Shown here in pieces: positions 1 through 7,341 of a DNA stretch of 64,000 nt; position 1 is the stretch's first letter, and each line of letters opens with the position of its first letter. Location: the NCBI RefSeq assembly GCF_017220215.1, contig NZ_CP071131.1, positions 849,576 to 913,575 on the forward strand. Direction: 5' to 3'. This stretch comes from Caballeronia sp. M1242. Lineage in GTDB: Bacteria > Pseudomonadota > Gammaproteobacteria > Burkholderiales > Burkholderiaceae. Below the pieces are notes generated by a model that worked only from the letters and a program-made list of their open reading frames with translations, had not been told where the DNA came from and ran no database searches. The position numbers and the translations under genes were made by a program.

Positions 1-432
1 GTCGGGGCGAGTCAGACGGTGAGTGTCGGGTCGAAACAGAGCGTGAGCGTGGGTTCGGATCAGACCGTGAATGTCGGCGGGAAGCAGTCGACGACGGTCG
101 GCGGGGACCGGGCGGTGAGTGTGAGCGGCGGGCAGACGTTGTCGGTCGCCAAGGACGCAAGCGAGTCGATCGACGGTGCACAGGCGAACAAGGTGGGGAA
201 GGGGCGCACCACGAAAGTGGGCCAGGACGATGTGCTCAAGGTGGGTAAGAATCTCGTCATCGAGGCGGAGGAGTCGGTGGTCATCAAGACCGGAGACGCG
301 AGCTTCAGCATGAAGAAGGACGGGACGATCCAGATCAAGGGGAAGGATATCTCGGTCATCGGGAGCGGAAAGGTCAACTGCACGGCGGACGGCGATGTCG
401 TCATCAAGGGCAGCAAGATTCTGCAGAACTGA
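1..432 (+). CDS. vgrG: VgrG type VI secretion spike protein, C-terminal end (partial)
   Basis: The open frame enters from the left edge and ends with TGA at 430-432, so only the last 143 residues are seen. They consist of short degenerate repeats of the form VG(x)xQxVxVG, followed by a stretch rich in alternating V, I, K and G that ends near SKILQN. This is the beta-helical needle typical of the gp5-like/DUF2345 C-terminus of VgrG. VgrG trimers form the puncturing tip of the type VI secretion apparatus and carry effectors. The genes that follow (DUF6484, DUF2169, PAAR-like) are the usual vgrG cargo neighbours, which supports the call. The N-terminal gp27/gp5 domains lie outside the window. 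Confidence 0.85.
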   Translation, partial: VGASQTVSVGSKQSVSVGSDQTVNVGGKQSTTVGGDRAVSVSGGQTLSVAKDASESIDGAQANKVGKGRTTKVGQDDVLKVGKNLVIEAEESVVIKTGDASFSMKKDGTIQIKGKDISVIGSGKVNCTADGDVVIKGSKILQN

Positions 433-504
433 TCATCGCGTTCAAAGAGGCGCGCGTTGTCTCGTCTTATCGAGAGAGAAGCAAGGGCGAAAGCGGAGGA
501 CACG

Positions 505-1041
505 ATGGGCAGTCGGGATGAACTTGCAGTAGCGCTTGTCGGCGGTGACATCGATGAGTCCACTCACTCTCTGCGAGCATCGAGCCCGACGCTGGCGTTT
601 GCCGCTACCGGTCCGGCGGCGGGCATGGTCATCGTCGGCGAGCTCATCGGAATCATCGCGGACGGCGCGGTGCCGCTCATCCGCGCTGCCGCTCTCGGCG
701 ATGCCGTTCTGCCCGCACGCACCATCGTGGATCTTCACGCCGCGCATGTCGGTCGCGAGGTGGTGCTGGCATTCGAAGCGGCGGACACGAGTCGTCCCAT
801 CGTCATGGGCGTGTTGCGCGGCAAATGCGGATGGCCGTTCGACCAGCGAGCCGGACACCTGGACGTGCACGGAGAGGGCGAACGCCTGATTGTCGGTGCC
901 AGCGAGCAGCTCGTCCTGCAATGCGGCAAGTCGAGCCTCGTCATGAGCAAGGACGGCCACATCGAGTTGACCGGCGAAACCATCGTAAGCGAGGCGGCGG
1001 GTCCCAACCGCGTTCGCGGCGGGTCGGTTCACCTCAACTGA
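505..1041 (+). CDS. DUF6484 domain protein of a vgrG locus
   Basis: This is a 178-residue protein. I chose ATG 505 because GGAGGA (495-500) lies just upstream; an earlier TTG at 457 in the same frame has no such site. The sequence shows a stretch AATGPAAGMVIVGEL, a central IVDLHAAHVGREVVLAFE segment and a GVLRG motif. These resemble the DUF6484 proteins commonly found directly after vgrG in Burkholderiales. No catalytic motif or signal peptide is visible. The gene starts 72 bases after vgrG and its stop is one base from the next ATG, so it is probably co-translated with the cargo operon. Its molecular role is unknown; a loading or adaptor function is inferred from position only. Confidence 0.7.
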   Translation: MGSRDELAVALVGGDIDESTHSLRASSPTLAFAATGPAAGMVIVGELIGIIADGAVPLIRAAALGDAVLPARTIVDLHAAHVGREVVLAFEAADTSRPIVMGVLRGKCGWPFDQRAGHLDVHGEGERLIVGASEQLVLQCGKSSLVMSKDGHIELTGETIVSEAAGPNRVRGGSVHLN

Positions 1042-1042
1042 C

Positions 1043-2317
1043 ATGAACGCGCATCCGCATCCGCGGTCGTCGCGGGTCATCATTGGCTTCGCGCCCGGCG
1101 AGATCTCGTCGCTGGTCAACCGAAGCGTCGTGGAAGAACACGCGACAGAAGCAGCGTTTCTATGGCGACTGCGCGAAAAGGCAGTGCGGGCGCCTCAGTA
1201 CAGGCTCAGGCATCTGGCCAAGCTCGACATGCGGCTTCTCGCCCATCTGCGCGGGCTGCAGGTAGCCGGGCGACATGGTTGGCGCGCGGCGCAGACGCTG
1301 CTCGGCGACGTCAGCCCGGGCGCCATGTTCGTCGCGACGTTCGTCGCATATTCGCGGTCCGATGGTGAGGAAATGCACAAGCTGCTATTGCTCGCGCTCG
1401 CTGAACCAGCTCTCGAACCAGCCCTGCGTGCGGGGCTCGCATGGCTGGATGAGGCAGTGCTGACGCCTGTACTCATCAGGCTGACGCGCGCGGCGCAAGC
1501 ATCGCATCGACGCATCGCGCTGGCGGTGGCGTCCGCTCGGCGAAACATGGTTGCCGTGCAAATCGCGCAAGCGGCGGGCGACGCCGATCCGGCGCTGCGC
1601 GCGCGCGCCATGCGCAGCGTCGGCGAGATGGGCGATCGGAGTGGACTGACCCTTGTGCGAGCGGGCCTGCGGGATGCCGATCCCGCGTGCCGATTCTGGG
1701 CCGCCTGGTCGATGGCGCTCCTCGGTGATCCGGCGGGCGCGCCCGCCCTGATCGACGTGATCATGACGGACATCGACCGCCGCGCCGCCGCGCTGGAAAC
1801 AGCAGTGCGGTGCAGCGAACAGGGCTGCGCGCGTGACGTGATCCGTGAACTGGCGGCGTCGCGAGACGGACTTCGCGACGCGATCAGGGCCGCCGGCGCA
1901 CTGGGCGATCCGGCAGTCGTGCCGTGGCTGCTCGATCATCTCGACGATGCGCTCCATGCGCGCGCAGCGGGCGAGGCTTTTTCGACGCTGACCGGCGCGG
2001 ACCTCGAATACCTGGACCTCGACCGCGACCCGCCACCGAACGCCGAAACCTCTGAGCCCGAAGAAGATTCGCTCCGCTGGCCCGATCCGGCGGCGACGCG
2101 AGCGTGGTGGATGCAGCAGCGCGAGCGCTTCGTTGCGGGCCGGCGCTACCTGTGCGGCGAGCTCATTTCGGCCGATGCCACACGAACAGTCCTGCGCGAC
2201 GGCTTCCAGCGCCAGCGCGCGGCCGCATCGATCGAACTGGTCCGGGCCGCGGGCGCCTCGCCCATGTTCCCTGTGCACGAGCGCGCGGACTGGCAGCGCA
2301 GGAGGCTCGCGGCATGA
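1043..2317 (+). CDS. TIGR02270-family HEAT-repeat-like protein of the T6SS cargo operon
   Basis: This 424-residue protein is rich in alanine, arginine and leucine. From about residue 130 to 310 it contains successive helical repeats of about 30 residues, such as RAMRSVGEMGDRSGLTLVRA and AAGALGDPAVVPWLLDHL. This is the HEAT/PBS-lyase-like pattern of the TIGR02270 family, which is found beside vgrG and DUF2169 genes. Helical repeat proteins usually bind other proteins, so a scaffold or chaperone role in effector loading is plausible, but this is inference. The stop codon overlaps the ATG of the next gene (ATGA at 2314-2317), which indicates translational coupling. Confidence 0.75.
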   Translation: MNAHPHPRSSRVIIGFAPGEISSLVNRSVVEEHATEAAFLWRLREKAVRAPQYRLRHLAKLDMRLLAHLRGLQVAGRHGWRAAQTLLGDVSPGAMFVATFVAYSRSDGEEMHKLLLLALAEPALEPALRAGLAWLDEAVLTPVLIRLTRAAQASHRRIALAVASARRNMVAVQIAQAAGDADPALRARAMRSVGEMGDRSGLTLVRAGLRDADPACRFWAAWSMALLGDPAGAPALIDVIMTDIDRRAAALETAVRCSEQGCARDVIRELAASRDGLRDAIRAAGALGDPAVVPWLLDHLDDALHARAAGEAFSTLTGADLEYLDLDRDPPPNAETSEPEEDSLRWPDPAATRAWWMQQRERFVAGRRYLCGELISADATRTVLRDGFQRQRAAASIELVRAAGASPMFPVHERADWQRRRLAA

Positions 2318-3420
2318 GATTCACCAACGAGACCGGCTTGCCCGCGAGCTGGACCCTAGGCTTCGAGCGCAGCGGGCGCGAGCGGCTGATCGTGATCGTC
2401 AAGGCGACTTATGTACTGCCGACGGCGGGCGAGCAAGCCGTATTGGCCGACATCCAACTGCCTCTCATCAAGGCCGATTGTTTCAGCGGCGCGCCCGGCC
2501 TGACCGCGCCGACCTACGAGACGGACTACGCGCATTGCAAGCCGGCCTGCGACGTGCTCTTGCTCGGAAGCGCGTATGCGCCGCGTGGACGCCCGGTGAA
2601 GCGACTCGCCGTCGGCATGCAGGTGGGCGGCATGGTCAAGCAGTTTACTGTTGTCGGTCCGCGTTGCTGGCAGAAGCGCTTCGGCGTGGCCAGTCCTTCG
2701 GAGCCACAGTACTTCGATCGTTTGCCGATCAGCTACGACACCGCCTACGGCGGCGTCGACTCCACGGAAGCAGCGCAAGGGCGCGCCCATACGTACGAGC
2801 GCAATCCAGTCGGGAAGGGGTATTGGCGCAACAGCCGCGACCTGGAGGGACAGCCGTTGCCGTTCACCGAGCAATCCGGCCGAGCGATCACCGATCCGTC
2901 CGGCGACTATCTGCCGATGGCGTTTTCTCCCGTCGGCCGCAATTGGCTGCCGCGCCGCCTCTACGCGGGCACCTACGATGAGCAGTGGATGCAAACCACC
3001 GCTCCGCTGTGGCCCGCCGATTTCGACGAACGATACTTCCAGGCTGCGCCGCCGGACCAGATCATGCCGTTTCCGTCTAGCGATCTAACTATGCGGCTCT
3101 TGAATCTCACACCCGATGGCGATCGACGTTTTCGGTTGCCGGTGCGACGCATTCCGGTGACGTTTGTCCCGTATCAGGGGCGCGATGCGCAGCGCGATGC
3201 ATCCCTCGACACGATCCTGCTCGAACCCGACGAAGGGCGCTTCACGCTGACTTGGCGTGTCGTTCTGCCGCTCGGAAAAAGTGTGTTCGATGTCAAGGAA
3301 ACCGTCGTGGGTGAGATGCCGCGGGCGTGGCACATGGCTCGCCGGTTCCCCGGCAAGACGTGGTACAGAAATCTCGACGAAGCGGTGCGGGCGCGCAAAG
3401 GCCGGCCCCGGACATCATGA
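2314..3420 (+). CDS. DUF2169 domain protein, likely T6SS effector adaptor
   Basis: This 368-residue protein starts MRFTNETGLPASWTLGFE at ATG 2314, which overlaps the previous stop. The frame is open further upstream, but DUF2169 homology begins at this methionine. The N-terminal half has the family signature: a short strand with an invitation to a VKATY motif, then DxxxPLIKAD and a conserved YETDYAHCKPACDVLL segment near residue 70. DUF2169 proteins are encoded with PAAR and effector genes of type VI systems and have been reported as adaptors that load effectors onto VgrG/PAAR. It ends with ATGA, overlapping the next gene, so the operon is tightly coupled. Confidence 0.8.
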   Translation: MRFTNETGLPASWTLGFERSGRERLIVIVKATYVLPTAGEQAVLADIQLPLIKADCFSGAPGLTAPTYETDYAHCKPACDVLLLGSAYAPRGRPVKRLAVGMQVGGMVKQFTVVGPRCWQKRFGVASPSEPQYFDRLPISYDTAYGGVDSTEAAQGRAHTYERNPVGKGYWRNSRDLEGQPLPFTEQSGRAITDPSGDYLPMAFSPVGRNWLPRRLYAGTYDEQWMQTTAPLWPADFDERYFQAAPPDQIMPFPSSDLTMRLLNLTPDGDRRFRLPVRRIPVTFVPYQGRDAQRDASLDTILLEPDEGRFTLTWRVVLPLGKSVFDVKETVVGEMPRAWHMARRFPGKTWYRNLDEAVRARKGRPRTS

Positions 3421-4457
3421 AGCGCGAGCTCGCCATTCTGGCAAGCGGCATGGTCACGGCGGTCGGTTTCAACGCGCCCGCCACGCTGGCCGCCCTGCGC
3501 GCCGGCATCAGCGGCGTGCGCAGAACGCCGTGGGTCGACTTCGCCTCCGGTGGATTCCTATGTGGCGCGAAAGTCCCGCTGCCGCAATGGTGGGAAGGTC
3601 TCGGCAAACTTGCCGACCTGATCGCTCCCGCCATCGACGAATGTCTGAAAGCGGCATCGCCTGTCTGTTCGTCAGATATTCCGCTGCTGATCGGCGTGGC
3701 GTCGCCCGAACGTGCCGCGCGAACGCCGCGACTCGATGAAGACCTGCTCTTGGAGATCGAGGCTCGGCTCGGCTGTGCACTGCATCCACGCTCGCAACTG
3801 TTTCCGCTCGATCAGGCCGGATGCGCGCAGGCTCTGCTGGTCGCCCAGGCGATGCTCGGCGAGCGAGGTGTGCCGCGGGTCATCGTCGCCGGTGTCGACA
3901 GCTTTCTACATAAGCCGATGCTCAACAGTTATATCGAACGTCGCCGCCTCATGACGCCGGATAACTCCAACGGCTTCTTTCCCGGCGAGGCGGGCTGTGC
4001 CGTGCTTGTCGGCGCAGCCGATACGTGCGACGGCGAAGCGCTCGTCATTCGCGGCTTCGGCATGTCAAGCGAGAGCGGCTGCATCGACGGCACGGAACCT
4101 TCGCGCGCACAGGGTCTGACGACGGCGGTCAGGCAGGCGCTCGATGGCGCGGGTATCAGGCTTAAGGACGTGGCTTACCGCCTGACGGATATTTCAGGTG
4201 AGCACTACAAGTTCAAGGAGGCGGCTTTCGCGGCAGGGCGCCTCAATGGTGGCGAGCGCGAAGACGGGCTCAAGCTCTGGCATCCGATCGAATACCTCGG
4301 TGAGATCGGCGCGGCGATTCTGCCGTGTCTGCTTGCGCAGGCGATGCACGCCGCCGTGGAAGGATACGCCCCCGGACGATGGGCGCTGTGCCACGTCGGC
4401 AGCGACGCGGGACTGCGCGCGGCGATGGTCGTCGAGATGAGAGGACGGAACCGATGA
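3417..4457 (+). CDS. Beta-ketoacyl synthase/thiolase-like protein of the T6SS operon
   Basis: This 346-residue protein has the thiolase fold, starting at ATG 3417 (ATGA overlap with the DUF2169 gene). It shows an N-terminal ASGMVTAVGFNAPATLAALRAG typical of condensing enzymes, a candidate nucleophile in QAGCAQAL (C136), FFPGEAGCAVLV near residue 185, and ISGEHYKF (H263). The segment where ketosynthases carry the second catalytic histidine (GHxxGAA) reads LGEIGAA, so that histidine appears replaced by E296. Such proteins are regular members of DUF2169/DUF4150 loci, but their reaction is not established. The altered triad suggests decarboxylase-type, different or lost chemistry rather than normal fatty-acid elongation. 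Function in secretion is inferred from context. Confidence 0.7.
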   Translation: MKRELAILASGMVTAVGFNAPATLAALRAGISGVRRTPWVDFASGGFLCGAKVPLPQWWEGLGKLADLIAPAIDECLKAASPVCSSDIPLLIGVASPERAARTPRLDEDLLLEIEARLGCALHPRSQLFPLDQAGCAQALLVAQAMLGERGVPRVIVAGVDSFLHKPMLNSYIERRRLMTPDNSNGFFPGEAGCAVLVGAADTCDGEALVIRGFGMSSESGCIDGTEPSRAQGLTTAVRQALDGAGIRLKDVAYRLTDISGEHYKFKEAAFAAGRLNGGEREDGLKLWHPIEYLGEIGAAILPCLLAQAMHAAVEGYAPGRWALCHVGSDAGLRAAMVVEMRGRNR

Positions 4458-4846
4458 GCAAGAACGTCTTCGCCAACGGGCGGGAAGTATCGGCGGGTAA
4501 GGATGCGAACGAGTCGCTGAGCGCGATGCCGGACGTGTGTCTGTCGCCGCCGAGCCCGCCGGCGGGCCCGATCCCGATTCCGTATCCGAACTTCTCGGAA
4601 GCATCCGATACCAGCGAGGGTACGCGTTCGGTTCAGATCGGCGGAGGCCAGGTGGGCATCAAAGACAGTTCGAACTACAAGAAAAGCAAGGGAAACGAAG
4701 CCGCGACCAAATCGCTCGGCATGGGAGTCATGAGCCATCAGATCACCAACACGGCTTATTTCGCCGCGTGGTCATTCAACGTCAAGTTCGAAGGTGAGAA
4801 CGCCGTGCGCCACCTCGACCTCACGACGGCGAACAACATGCAATGA
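4454..4846 (+). CDS. DUF4150 (PAAR-like) T6SS spike-tip protein
   Basis: This 130-residue protein starts at ATG 4454 with another ATGA overlap. It begins MSKNVFANGREVSAGKDANE and contains the DUF4150 hallmark MPDVCLSPPSPPAGPIPIPYPN, a proline-rich loop followed by YPNFSEASDTSEGT. DUF4150 is a PAAR-like domain thought to cap VgrG and link effectors to it. Here the domain is encoded alone, ending ten bases before the start of the candidate toxin, whereas in many loci it is fused to the effector. It therefore most likely docks the next protein as cargo. Confidence 0.85.
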   Translation: MSKNVFANGREVSAGKDANESLSAMPDVCLSPPSPPAGPIPIPYPNFSEASDTSEGTRSVQIGGGQVGIKDSSNYKKSKGNEAATKSLGMGVMSHQITNTAYFAAWSFNVKFEGENAVRHLDLTTANNMQ

Positions 4847-4856
4847 CGGAGGCGGA

Positions 4857-5621
4857 ATGACGACGACGGGAAATACGGTGGCGGTCGCGCTCAGCAAGGC
4901 CAGTCAGGAGCCCGATTCCAGGGAGTCGCAGTGCAAGGAGATGGCCAAGCGGAACGAAGAGAACCGGAAAAATGCGCCCGGAAAGCTCGAAGCAACGAAG
5001 CAGAACGAGCACCGGAAAAGCTACGTGGACAAAATCGACGAATCGCTAGACAAACTCGACGGCGGCGGTATGACCTTCGCCTCCGCGTTCGTCGACGTGG
5101 GAATTGGTGGCGGCGAGCGGCTCAGGGGCATGATGAGTGCGTGCAGCGACGCGAAAACGCAGGAATGCCTGCAAGACGCGCTCGTCCCGGGCGGAACCGA
5201 CGAGATGAGGGCCGGTACGCAAACCATTTTGTGCGAGGACGCCGCTTACGCACATCCTGGCGGTGGATTCGGTTCCCACGCCGAGGCCAAGATACTGAAC
5301 GAAGTGACGTCGATGGCGAAGGGCCGCAATCTCGCGGGGGGCTCCATCATGTTCAGAACCGACTGGCACTATGACAGCCCGAAAGGGGGCACCTACTCAT
5401 CAGGCATGCCGTGCGCGGTCTGCTACCGTGCGATGTGCGCGGCAACCGATTGCGGGATCGACATCTACCTTTGCAACGCAAAATCGGAGCCGGTTCGCTT
5501 CAACCCCGACGGAGACTGCAAGAAGGAAAAGAAGAAAAGCGATCCTCGCGACGACTCCTGGGACAGGCTGGACAGGGCCATGGGCGAGGACCCTTTGACG
5601 GGAAGGGGCGTGGTGCTTTGA
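4857..5621 (+). CDS. Candidate T6SS effector with nucleic-acid/nucleotide deaminase-like fold
   Basis: This 254-residue protein starts at ATG 4857 behind a GGAGG-rich site (4848-4855). Residues 25-65 are highly charged and predicted helical. The C-terminal half carries the paired zinc/catalytic motifs of the cytidine-deaminase superfamily: HAE at 141-143 in GFGSHAEAKILNEV, and PCxxC at 185-189 in SGMPCAVCYRAMC. The 40-odd residues between them are in the normal range. Bacterial toxin deaminases (for example DddA and SsdA) use these residues to bind zinc and activate water. It is also unusually cysteine-rich. The position directly after a PAAR-like gene and before two candidate immunity genes is that of an antibacterial effector. 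Substrate (DNA, RNA, nucleotide or other) is unknown, and activity is inferred from motifs. Confidence 0.7.
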   Translation: MTTTGNTVAVALSKASQEPDSRESQCKEMAKRNEENRKNAPGKLEATKQNEHRKSYVDKIDESLDKLDGGGMTFASAFVDVGIGGGERLRGMMSACSDAKTQECLQDALVPGGTDEMRAGTQTILCEDAAYAHPGGGFGSHAEAKILNEVTSMAKGRNLAGGSIMFRTDWHYDSPKGGTYSSGMPCAVCYRAMCAATDCGIDIYLCNAKSEPVRFNPDGDCKKEKKKSDPRDDSWDRLDRAMGEDPLTGRGVVL

Positions 5622-5646
5622 ACCGAATTGACTGCCGGAGCTAACG

Positions 5647-6360
5647 ATGAACATTCTCCAACCGATTCGCGATGCGGCCATTGCCGGCGCGCCCATGACT
5701 TACGAATGGGATCTCTTCGTTTCGCGCTCGATCCACCATCCGCTGTTCGAGGAGCATCCGCGCCTCATGAAGGCGTTCATGAAGCTCAGCGTGCGCGCTG
5801 CATTTGCCCTCACACTGGCGCAAGCCGAGTGGGTGGCATGGCGCTTTGAAGGCATCGTCGATATCAGCGATATCCTCCATCGCATCGAGGCAGGCTATGC
5901 CGCGCTCGTCGATCCACGGTACGCCGTTTTGCCGACGCCGGACGAGCCTTTCCCCGACGATCTGCAGAACGCGCACGGTCCCGTGATGCTTGCTCGGATG
6001 TTGCTCACGAGCGGATTCGAGTACTACCGACAGTGCGACGCGATGGACCGCGCCCAGGGCATTTCGATGGCGCTTCTGGCACGTCACGTCTGTCCGGACA
6101 ACGCGAAGTTCGATAAATGGCTGTCGGAGGCATGCAAGCGCTGCCATGCGCAGTCGCCTGCGATGGACGTGCCCCTCGTTCAGCAGCCTGCGGTTCCGCG
6201 CGAACTGTTCGAACTGGCCGACGACTGGGATCCCGCGACTGCTTCGGCGTTGCAGGACGCCTTCGTCAAAGGACTCGATCCCGATACCAATCCGTATCTC
6301 GTGAGCGTCGCGCGCCTTCGCCAGCTCGGCGTCATGAGCACACCCTATTCACGGCCATGA
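5647..6360 (+). CDS. Candidate immunity protein 1 (unknown family)
   Basis: This 237-residue protein starts at ATG 5647 with GGAG upstream, 25 bases after the deaminase-like gene. It has no signal peptide or convincing membrane segment. It looks alpha-helical, with motifs AEWVAWRFEG, LARHVCPDNAKFDKWL and DPDTNPYLVS. The same three motifs recur in the next gene, so the two are tandem paralogues. A small cytosolic protein encoded immediately after a toxin with a cytosolic target is the usual arrangement of cognate immunity. I do not recognise the family, and a loading chaperone role remains possible. Confidence 0.55.
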   Translation: MNILQPIRDAAIAGAPMTYEWDLFVSRSIHHPLFEEHPRLMKAFMKLSVRAAFALTLAQAEWVAWRFEGIVDISDILHRIEAGYAALVDPRYAVLPTPDEPFPDDLQNAHGPVMLARMLLTSGFEYYRQCDAMDRAQGISMALLARHVCPDNAKFDKWLSEACKRCHAQSPAMDVPLVQQPAVPRELFELADDWDPATASALQDAFVKGLDPDTNPYLVSVARLRQLGVMSTPYSRP

Positions 6361-7052
6361 TTGAAGGAACCTGCCCGAGCTACGTCAAGCTAGAGCCGCA
6401 TCTGCTCGTGCCGCTTCGGTACGTCTGGGACGACACGCGTGCTTCCAGGGACTTTCGCACTCGAGCCGACTGGGTGCCGCAAGCCGCCGCGCGAATGTCG
6501 ACTCGCGCGCAGATGGTTCTGTGCATGGGACTGTACGAATGGGTGCTATGGCGCTTTGCGCCGCTGCACGACGATCCGGTGCCCGGGCAGGTGGCGCAGG
6601 CCGCATGGTGCGGGACGATCGATCCGCGCATGTTGAGATTCTTCGAACTCACCCGGCCCGACTGGACAGGCCCTGTCCGCGGTCCGTTGTGGTGCGCGAT
6701 GACCTGGCTGCGTCCGGCGATCGCCGCCGGGGACGACTATCCGCTCGAGATCGACGACGCCTTGCAGTACCTGACGCGGCTTGCCATGCATGTGCTGCCG
6801 GAACCGGCGCGTTTCGAACGATGGCTGCGCGCGGTGTTACTGCGGCTTGCCGCTTTGTTTCCGGCGGTGCCCAACGATCCATTCGATGATCTGTTCGGAG
6901 AAGAGGTCCGCCGTCGGCGCGGCCCGCCGATCGCACGCGATGCGCTGGATCCGGATGTCACCTACGACCTCGGGTCGGGCGCGCCATGGTCGGCCGCGTT
7001 GCTCGCGCAAGCCGATCCGTCGGCGAACCCATACCTGGCGTCGCGTCCTTGA
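6357..7052 (+). CDS. Candidate immunity protein 2 (paralogue of the preceding gene)
   Basis: This 231-residue protein starts at ATG 6357, overlapping the stop of its neighbour (ATGA). The frame is open upstream, but homology to the previous protein supports this start. Shared blocks are YEWVLWRFAPL, LAMHVLPEPARFERWL and the C-terminal DPSANPYLAS, which correspond in order to the blocks of the preceding protein. Overall identity is low, so the duplication is old. It may protect against a related toxin or form a complex with the first copy. No enzyme motif is visible. Confidence 0.5.
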   Translation: MIEGTCPSYVKLEPHLLVPLRYVWDDTRASRDFRTRADWVPQAAARMSTRAQMVLCMGLYEWVLWRFAPLHDDPVPGQVAQAAWCGTIDPRMLRFFELTRPDWTGPVRGPLWCAMTWLRPAIAAGDDYPLEIDDALQYLTRLAMHVLPEPARFERWLRAVLLRLAALFPAVPNDPFDDLFGEEVRRRRGPPIARDALDPDVTYDLGSGAPWSAALLAQADPSANPYLASRP

Positions 7053-7054
7053 AC

Positions 7055-7150
7055 GCTGGCGTCAATGAGTCCTACATCACCCGCCTCTCCGACGCCAGGC
7101 TCACGCTCGATCCCCTCGTCTTCTCGCTGCCCGTCGGCTACCGGTTCTGA
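7055..7150 (+). pseudogene. Possible OmpW-family C-terminal remnant
   Basis: Directly after the immunity genes, one frame reads AGVNESYITRLSDARLTLDP and then LVFSLPVGYRF before TGA at 7148-7150. An alternating beta strand with SDARLTLDPLVF and a final VGYRF ending in phenylalanine is how OmpW-type outer-membrane barrels end. There is no start codon, ribosome site or upstream barrel in this frame. It therefore looks like the 3' scar of a gene whose body was replaced by the secretion cargo module. The match rests on about 30 residues. Confidence 0.4.
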
Positions 7151-7341
7151 CACCGCACGGAATTCCGGTTTTCAAACCGGCTCAGTGCGCTTCGTTTTCT
7201 CGCCATGACCGGTCCGAAATAGCACGGACGGATGGCGTAGCATTCCTAACGTCTGTCGGGAGGACGTGCTGCGCCTATCACATATTCAATCGGTGCAAAC
7301 GCCGTAAAACGCGTGCCTGCCCAATCGACGGGAGCTCGGCG

